Of a stretch of 9,410 nt of DNA, positions 6,132-9,410 are shown piece after piece (the first letter of the stretch is position 1; each line of letters opens with the position of its first letter). The translations under genes and the position numbers were made by a program. The notes beneath the pieces were generated by a model. The model saw only the letters and a program-made list of their open reading frames with translations, was not told the DNA's origin and did no database searches. The stretch lies in the NCBI GenBank assembly GCA_003456125.1, contig DMPD01000293.1, positions 1 through 9,410 on the forward strand. Reading direction: 5' to 3'. This DNA comes from Cyanobacteria bacterium UBA8156 (GTDB lineage Bacteria > Cyanobacteriota > Cyanobacteriia > Pseudanabaenales > Pseudanabaenaceae).

Positions 6132-7181
6132 ATGGTACGCAATTCCCCGATCGCCCTCACGGTGGCCCCCTACCGCCTGACGTTGCGCCAGCCCTTGCTC
6201 ACAGCCGTGGGCCCCATCCCCGATCGCCAAGGGCTGGTGGTGCAGGTGCGGACGGCACCGGGAAACGGTTGGGGAGAGGCCGCCCCGTTGCCCGGGTTTT
6301 CCCCTGATACCTTAGCCGATACGGCCCACACCCTGGCCCAGACGGCGATCGCCTGGGCCGGTCAACCCTTGCCCGCCCTGGCGGATCTCCCGGCATGGTT
6401 GGCCCCCTACCAAGCCCAACCGGCGGCCCGCCACGGTCTGGAATTGGCGCTGTTGAACGCGATCGCCGCGGTCGAGGGGGTATCCCTTACCCAATTGCTG
6501 GCGGATGGATCGAATTCCCCCACACCAGTGCCCTGCAACGGCACCATTGGTTTGTTGCCGCCCACCCCGGCCGCGCAGCAGGCGATCGCCCTGGTGCAGT
6601 CGGGATTTCGTTGCCTCAAGATCAAAGGCGATGCCGCATCCAATATCGAGCGTTTGGCCGCCATCCGCCAAGCGGTGGGGCCCCACATCGCCCTGCGCCT
6701 CGACCTCAACGGAGCATGGACGCTGGCCGCAGCCCTGGCCCAACTGCCCCACTTGGCCCCCTTCCACCTGGAATACCTGGAGCAGCCCGTGCGCGGTCTG
6801 GCCAACCTGCAAACCCTCCGGCACCACGCCCAAGCCTACGGCGTGGCGATCGCCGCCGATGAGGATGCCCACTCCCTAACTGCCATTGCAGCCCTGCTGG
6901 CCGCAGCAGCCGTAGACGTGATGGTGCTCAAACCGATGATTTTGGGGGGACTGTTGCCCACCCGCGAGGCGATTCGGCGAATCCAACAACACGGGGGCCG
7001 CTACGTCGTGACCACCACCCTCGAAGGGGCGATCGCCCGGCACGGGGCTACGGCCCTAGCGGCAGCCTTGCCCGAGGGGCGCCTAGCCTGTGGCTTGGCC
7101 ACCGGTACTTTCCTGGCCGTCGATTTCCCCGGTGGGGAGGAACGGAGCCACGGTGGTTTCGACCACGGCTTGGAGGGCTAG
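6132..7181 (+). CDS. menC: o-Succinylbenzoate synthase
   Basis: 349 residues. MenC, an enolase-superfamily enzyme, dehydrates SHCHC to o-succinylbenzoate. In cyanobacteria this pathway leads to phylloquinone of photosystem I. The start matches the family (YRLTLRQPLLTAVG at 14-27, GWGEAAPLPGF at 46-56). Catalytic and metal residues are in place: K163-x-K165 (LKIKGD), D191 (RLDLNGAW), E217 (YLEQP), D243 (AADED) and K267 (VLKPMILGG). The GLATGTFLAVDFP tail (321-333) is also typical. The last 16 residues are Gly/His-rich and short compared with homologs I recall, which carry a further conserved tail. The final 99 bp overlap the convergent GTPase gene. The ATG at 6132 is chosen because the frame upstream of it is antisense to hslO. 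Confidence 0.92.
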   Translation: MVRNSPIALTVAPYRLTLRQPLLTAVGPIPDRQGLVVQVRTAPGNGWGEAAPLPGFSPDTLADTAHTLAQTAIAWAGQPLPALADLPAWLAPYQAQPAARHGLELALLNAIAAVEGVSLTQLLADGSNSPTPVPCNGTIGLLPPTPAAQQAIALVQSGFRCLKIKGDAASNIERLAAIRQAVGPHIALRLDLNGAWTLAAALAQLPHLAPFHLEYLEQPVRGLANLQTLRHHAQAYGVAIAADEDAHSLTAIAALLAAAAVDVMVLKPMILGGLLPTREAIRRIQQHGGRYVVTTTLEGAIARHGATALAAALPEGRLACGLATGTFLAVDFPGGEERSHGGFDHGLEG

Positions 7182-8177
7182 CCTCCGGTTTACGGCAAAA
7201 CCTTCACTGCCGGCACTCTGCTGCAACACTTGCTCCAATAGGTGGGCCCGCAAGGCAAAAGTAACCCCTGTCCACAGCACTTGGGCTAGGGGGGAAGGGG
7301 GTCGGATCGCCGCCTCGATCAGGGCATTGCCCAACAACCCCAAACCCCAAAGCCAGCCCTTGGGCAACCGCAACCCCTGCGATCGCCACCCCAGCCAGAG
7401 CAGGTCTAGTACCAACGAACCCGGCCAAGGAATAGCCGCTCGCACCGGAAACCCCAACCCCGCCGCCGATCGCCACGAACCTTTGGCCGCCAACCGGCGG
7501 CGGGCGATCGCCTGCTCCAGGTGGCCCCCCAACCGGGCCGCACTGGCTTCTTGCCAAAGAGAGCCTTGGGCTGCCAACGCCTGCAACGCTGCCGGTAAAA
7601 CCGCCAATTGGGAAGAAGATTTTTCGGGCTGCTCCGATTGCCGCCGACCGAGGCGATCGACCCGCCGCACCTGGCGGGGCAAGGGCCGCGCCGCCACCGA
7701 GATCAGGGGCACCCCCACCGGCAAAGAGGCTTGAATGCGTTGCCGTTGCTCCCAGCCGTCCGCCCACAGATCGGCCTTGGTCTGCACCGCCACCACCGGC
7801 AACTCCCGCGCCCGCAACCACGCCCCCAACCCCAGGCGATCGGGCCGCTCGAGGGCCAACACCACCAAATCGCTGGTTTCCGCCTTCGCCAAAGCCGCCG
7901 CCGGACACGCCGCGACCCCTGGGGTATCCCACACCTGCCAACCGCAAACCGCACCCCGCAAGGTCGTTTCCAGCGTGGGGGTAGCGGGGGGAGACTCCCC
8001 CAACAATTCCAGAATCAAAGCCGTTTTGCCACTTTGGGGCGGGCCCACCACCGTCAACTGGGGCGGCTCTCCAGCGTTTTTTGCCTGAATCCACCCCAGC
8101 AACTGCCGTTCCGCCGCCGTCAAATCGGTCGCCCTCGCCAAAACCTGCAACCGCTGGCCAAGGGAACCGGCCGCCAT
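7083..8177 (-). CDS. P-loop small-GTPase-like protein with hydrophobic C-terminal region
   Basis: 364 residues. The GTP-binding half has G1 GPPQSGKT (45-52), G3 DTPG (84-87) and G4 TKAD (133-136), with spacing typical of the TRAFAC Era/EngA-like family, though the strict NKxD is replaced by TKAD. A charged linker (about 165-190) follows, and then a half with hydrophobic stretches around 248-262, 275-290 and 297-312 that may bind a membrane, as in other cyanobacterial GTPase-DUF697-like proteins. The function is unknown. The ATG at 8177 is 4 nt after the rpsF stop and has no good Shine-Dalgarno, so it is probably co-transcribed and translated by re-initiation after rpsF. The last 32 codons and stop overlap the menC 3' end in antisense, and this tail (residues 333-364) is low in complexity and may be dispensable. 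Confidence 0.75.
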   Translation of the reverse strand: MAAGSLGQRLQVLARATDLTAAERQLLGWIQAKNAGEPPQLTVVGPPQSGKTALILELLGESPPATPTLETTLRGAVCGWQVWDTPGVAACPAAALAKAETSDLVVLALERPDRLGLGAWLRARELPVVAVQTKADLWADGWEQRQRIQASLPVGVPLISVAARPLPRQVRRVDRLGRRQSEQPEKSSSQLAVLPAALQALAAQGSLWQEASAARLGGHLEQAIARRRLAAKGSWRSAAGLGFPVRAAIPWPGSLVLDLLWLGWRSQGLRLPKGWLWGLGLLGNALIEAAIRPPSPLAQVLWTGVTFALRAHLLEQVLQQSAGSEGFAVNRRLALQAVVETTVAPFLPTGEIDGQESTGGQATG

Positions 8178-8181
8178 AACT

Positions 8182-8607
8182 TTAGGCTTCCACCACTGCC
8201 ACTTCCGGCATCGTCACTTCTTCGGGGGGCTTGCGCACCGGCACCTCGGCCCGCGGCCGCTCCGTCGCCGGCGGCTCAGCGGGGGCTGCCGCCGCTCGGG
8301 CCAACAACTCCGCCGTGGTCTGCATGGTCAAATACCGCAAAATGTTGTCGTCAATCCGCATCACCTTTTCCATCGCTTCCACCGTGCCGGCGGGAGCCAG
8401 GTAGTTCAACTGAATGTAAATCCCTTCCCGATATTTGCCCAAGGAATAGGCCAAGCGCCGCTTGCCTCGGTGCTGCACCGTGATCTCTTCGGCTTCTTTC
8501 TCCTGCAGCAGGGCTTGGTACTTGCCCACCGCCTCATCCAAACCCTGTTCCGCCAATTCCGGCTTCAAAATGTACATCGTCTCGTACAGACGCTTGGGGC
8601 TCGCCAT
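8182..8607 (-). CDS. rpsF: 30S ribosomal protein S6 (bS6)
   Basis: 141 residues from the ATG at 8607. Residues 1-98 are a clear S6 domain: RLYETMYILKP at the start, GKRRLAYSLGKYREGIYI (48-65) and MRIDDNILRYLTMQ (83-96). S6 pairs with S18 on the central domain of 16S rRNA. A tail of about 40 residues rich in Ala, Pro and Glu follows; variable acidic tails are common in bS6. AGGAG at 8620-8616, 8 nt before the ATG, fits this start better than the in-frame TTG at 8613. rpsR does not follow, unlike the rpsF-rpsR order of many bacteria; a GTPase gene does. Confidence 0.95.
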   Translation of the reverse strand: MASPKRLYETMYILKPELAEQGLDEAVGKYQALLQEKEAEEITVQHRGKRRLAYSLGKYREGIYIQLNYLAPAGTVEAMEKVMRIDDNILRYLTMQTTAELLARAAAAPAEPPATERPRAEVPVRKPPEEVTMPEVAVVEA

Positions 8608-8615
8608 CCTCAAAA

Positions 8616-8620
8616 CTCCT
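8616..8620 (-). promoter_or_regulatory. rpsF ribosome binding site
   Basis: AGGAG on the minus strand, 8 nt from the ATG at 8607 and only 2 nt from the alternative TTG at 8613, so it decides for the ATG. Confidence 0.7.
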
Positions 8621-8634
8621 TATGGACAAAAATG

Positions 8635-8657
8635 GCTCGCAACCGATGGCCACGAGC
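8635..8657 (-). promoter_or_regulatory. Hairpin in the rpsF leader
   Basis: On the minus strand GCTCGTGGCC and GGTTGCGAGC pair over 10 bp (7 Watson-Crick, 3 G-U) around an ATC triloop. The hairpin ends 27 nt before the rpsF ATG. S6 with S18 is known to control its own mRNA through a leader structure in several bacteria, and this may be the cyanobacterial counterpart. I cannot place the bulged CCG of the described S6:S18 motif with certainty. Confidence 0.4.
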
Positions 8658-8668
8658 AAGGCTTTGCC

Positions 8669-8674
8669 ATTCTA
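8669..8674 (-). promoter_or_regulatory. Probable -10 of the rpsF promoter
   Basis: TAGAAT on the minus strand (5 of 6 to TATAAT) would start transcription near 8662 and give a leader of about 55 nt that contains the hairpin in full. No good -35 is seen. Confidence 0.35.
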
Positions 8675-8783
8675 ACCAAAATTTCCCGATCTGGGTCGTT
8701 TCCCAGGGGCGGCGGTATCGCGGAAAACCAAAGCCGCAGGCAATGCCCCTGCCCCCATATCCTAACCCTTCACAATTCCTTCC

Positions 8784-8811
8784 TTTACATTCATTTACAA
8801 TCTGGTATGCT
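8784..8811 (+). promoter_or_regulatory. Strong extended -10 promoter, toward the helicase gene
   Basis: -35 TTTACA (8784-8789, 5 of 6), spacer of 16 nt, extended -10 TGGTATGCT (8803-8811) with TATGCT as the hexamer. Transcription would begin near 8818, about 336 nt before the helicase start codon. Confidence 0.6.
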
Positions 8812-8918
8812 AGAAGAGTGCTAGATTGAGTTGCCCCAAACATCCCGAACCATCGCGCGTTTCCAAAGCAGATTGCGCCAGTCCCCCAAGACGAAGCTAG
8901 AAAAAACTAGGAACTGGG

Positions 8919-8948
8919 GAACTGTGGATGCCTGCGAGAACTGTGGAT
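8919..8948 (+). repeat. 11-nt direct repeat in the leader
   Basis: GAACTGTGGAT occurs exactly at 8919-8929 and 8938-8948 (19-nt period). A partial copy, GAACTG, sits at 8911-8916. Confidence 0.7.
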
Positions 8949-9030
8949 ACGTAAAGAGGCGATTCCGGTCAGCCGTATACAAACGGAAGTCCGATTCAAG
9001 TACCCTTTGCCAAAGCTCTTGGCGAGTGCT

Positions 9031-9095
9031 TCTAGCAAGTAATCCTAGTAATCAAACCTAGCGATTAGACCTAGCGAGTAGCCCTAGCGAGCAGT
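9031..9095 (+). repeat. Five tandem 13-bp units
   Basis: The units begin at 9031, 9044, 9057, 9070 and 9083, with consensus CCTAGCGAGTAGC. CTAG is kept in all five, and CCTAGCGA in the last three. A degenerate sixth copy may sit at 9018-9030. The period is not a multiple of three, which argues against coding. The array ends 58 nt before the helicase ATG. Confidence 0.85.
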
Positions 9096-9153
9096 GGAAT
9101 ATGGGTTTGGTTTTGGACAAAGATGTTGGGAGCTAAATCAAAGTAAGGATTGC

Positions 9154-9410
9154 ATGACAGTTTCTGAGAATTTTGTGGCCGATAACGGGGTTTCGGGTAG
9201 CGGGGTTTCGGGTAATGGAGCTTCGGAAAACGGACAGGCCTCCTTTGCCGAATTGGGTTTGTCTGAAAGTCGAGTCGAGCTGTTGACGGCGTTGGGGTTT
9301 AGCCAGCCCACGGAGATTCAAGTACGTTCGATTCCCCACCTGTTGGCGGGCAAGGATGTGTTGGGGCTGGCCCAGACCGGTACCGGCAAGACGGCGGCCT
9401 TCGCGCTGCC
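9154..9410 (+). CDS. DEAD-box RNA helicase, N-terminal part (runs off the window)
   Basis: 85 complete codons are visible, cut by the window edge. After a Gly/Ser/Asn-rich head (1-27), the first conserved block is FAELGLSESRVELLTALGF (31-49). The Q motif follows with PTEIQ (52-56), then GKDVLGLAQTGTGKTAAFALP (66-86, the last codon incomplete), containing motif I AQTGTGKT (73-80). These are diagnostic of DEAD-box ATP-dependent RNA helicases, which unwind short RNA duplexes in ribosome assembly, mRNA decay and cold adaptation. The cyanobacterial CrhR/DeaD group is most likely, but the C-terminal part needed to decide is missing. The ATG at 9154 is preceded by AAGGA with a 4-nt gap. The gene diverges from rpsF. 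Confidence 0.93.
   Translation, partial: MTVSENFVADNGVSGSGVSGNGASENGQASFAELGLSESRVELLTALGFSQPTEIQVRSIPHLLAGKDVLGLAQTGTGKTAAFAL
9187..9231 (+). repeat. Three tandem 15-nt coding repeats
   Basis: Units at 9187-9201, 9202-9216 and 9217-9231 encode GVSGS, GVSGN and GASEN. The first two differ only in the last codon, and the third has drifted. They form a flexible head before the helicase core. Confidence 0.8.

Larger units (their letters stand above)
542..7511. repeat. HIP1 octamers (GCGATCGC), 17 copies
   Basis: Copies start at 542, 1052, 2013, 2982, 3587, 3933, 4166, 4747, 5013, 5317, 6345, 6459, 6582, 6846, 7029, 7379 and 7504. By chance one copy per 65 kb is expected. HIP1 is a hallmark of many cyanobacterial genomes. 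All copies lie inside genes; none occurs in 1-541 or 7512-9410. Confidence 0.9.
8818..9153 (+). other. Long untranslated leader of the helicase gene
   Basis: About 336 nt without a credible gene. It holds an 11-nt direct repeat, five 13-bp tandem units and, just before the start, AAGGA (9145-9149) as the ribosome binding site. Cold-inducible DEAD-box helicase mRNAs in cyanobacteria often have long 5' leaders that act in RNA-level control, so this stretch is a candidate thermo- or autoregulatory leader. The 76-codon frame at 8831-9061 lacks family features and runs into the 13-bp repeats; I treat it as chance. Confidence 0.5.

Noticed and set aside
7204..8094. 296-codon frame within the GTPase gene
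   Set aside because: Gly/Arg/Ala-rich shadow with no motif, while the other frame has G1, G3 and G4.
8736..8752. Stem GCAGG/CCTGC between the divergent promoters
   Set aside because: A 5-bp stem with a 7-nt loop and no T-run; not enough for a terminator or RNA gene.
8831..9061. 76-codon frame with CENCGY, zinc-ribbon-like
   Set aside because: Only one Cys pair, runs into the 13-bp tandem array, no good ribosome binding site; better explained as leader.

Overview
The window comes from a cyanobacterium. The octamer GCGATCGC (HIP1, typical of many cyanobacterial genomes) occurs 17 times between 542 and 7511. The gene set fits this: MenC for quinone synthesis, an Hsp33 chaperone, a NIL-domain ferredoxin, a COG0523 metal GTPase, ribosomal protein S6 and a DEAD-box RNA helicase. 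The genus cannot be fixed from the sequence alone.

Layout. 1-420 is non-coding and holds two hairpins with identical stems, one of which looks like a terminator for the leftward gene. 421-1398 (minus) encodes a secreted protein with four copies of a 38-residue repeat. 1411-1846 is a degraded spacer with a direct repeat, a REP-like palindrome and a possible gene remnant. 1847-6107 (minus) is a compact five-gene block, in transcription order: hslO, NIL/4Fe-4S ferredoxin, His-rich COG0523 GTPase, TerB-like protein, FAD-binding oxidase. An internal promoter overlapped by a Zur/Fur-like palindrome lies before the GTPase. menC (6132-7181, plus) diverges from hslO with only 24 bp between start codons. 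At its 3' end it overlaps by 99 bp a convergent minus-strand P-loop GTPase gene (7083-8177), which lies 4 nt downstream of rpsF (8182-8607, minus). 8608-9153 is the divergent regulatory region between rpsF and a DEAD-box helicase gene (9154 to the window edge, plus). It holds a strong extended -10 promoter, a long leader and five 13-bp tandem repeats.

How the genes may work together. Hsp33 is a zinc- and redox-switched chaperone. The COG0523 GTPase has a 14-histidine loop and a Zur-like operator, as expected of a zinc-allocation chaperone made under zinc shortage. A ferredoxin, a TerB protein and a flavin oxidase share the transcription unit. A link to zinc and redox stress is plausible, but it is inference. 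The rest is mostly housekeeping. I see no CRISPR array, intact insertion sequence, tRNA, phage module or recognisable defence system. The least explained signals are the Zur-like site with its gene cluster, the tandem-repeat leader of the helicase gene and the paired hairpins near the left end.
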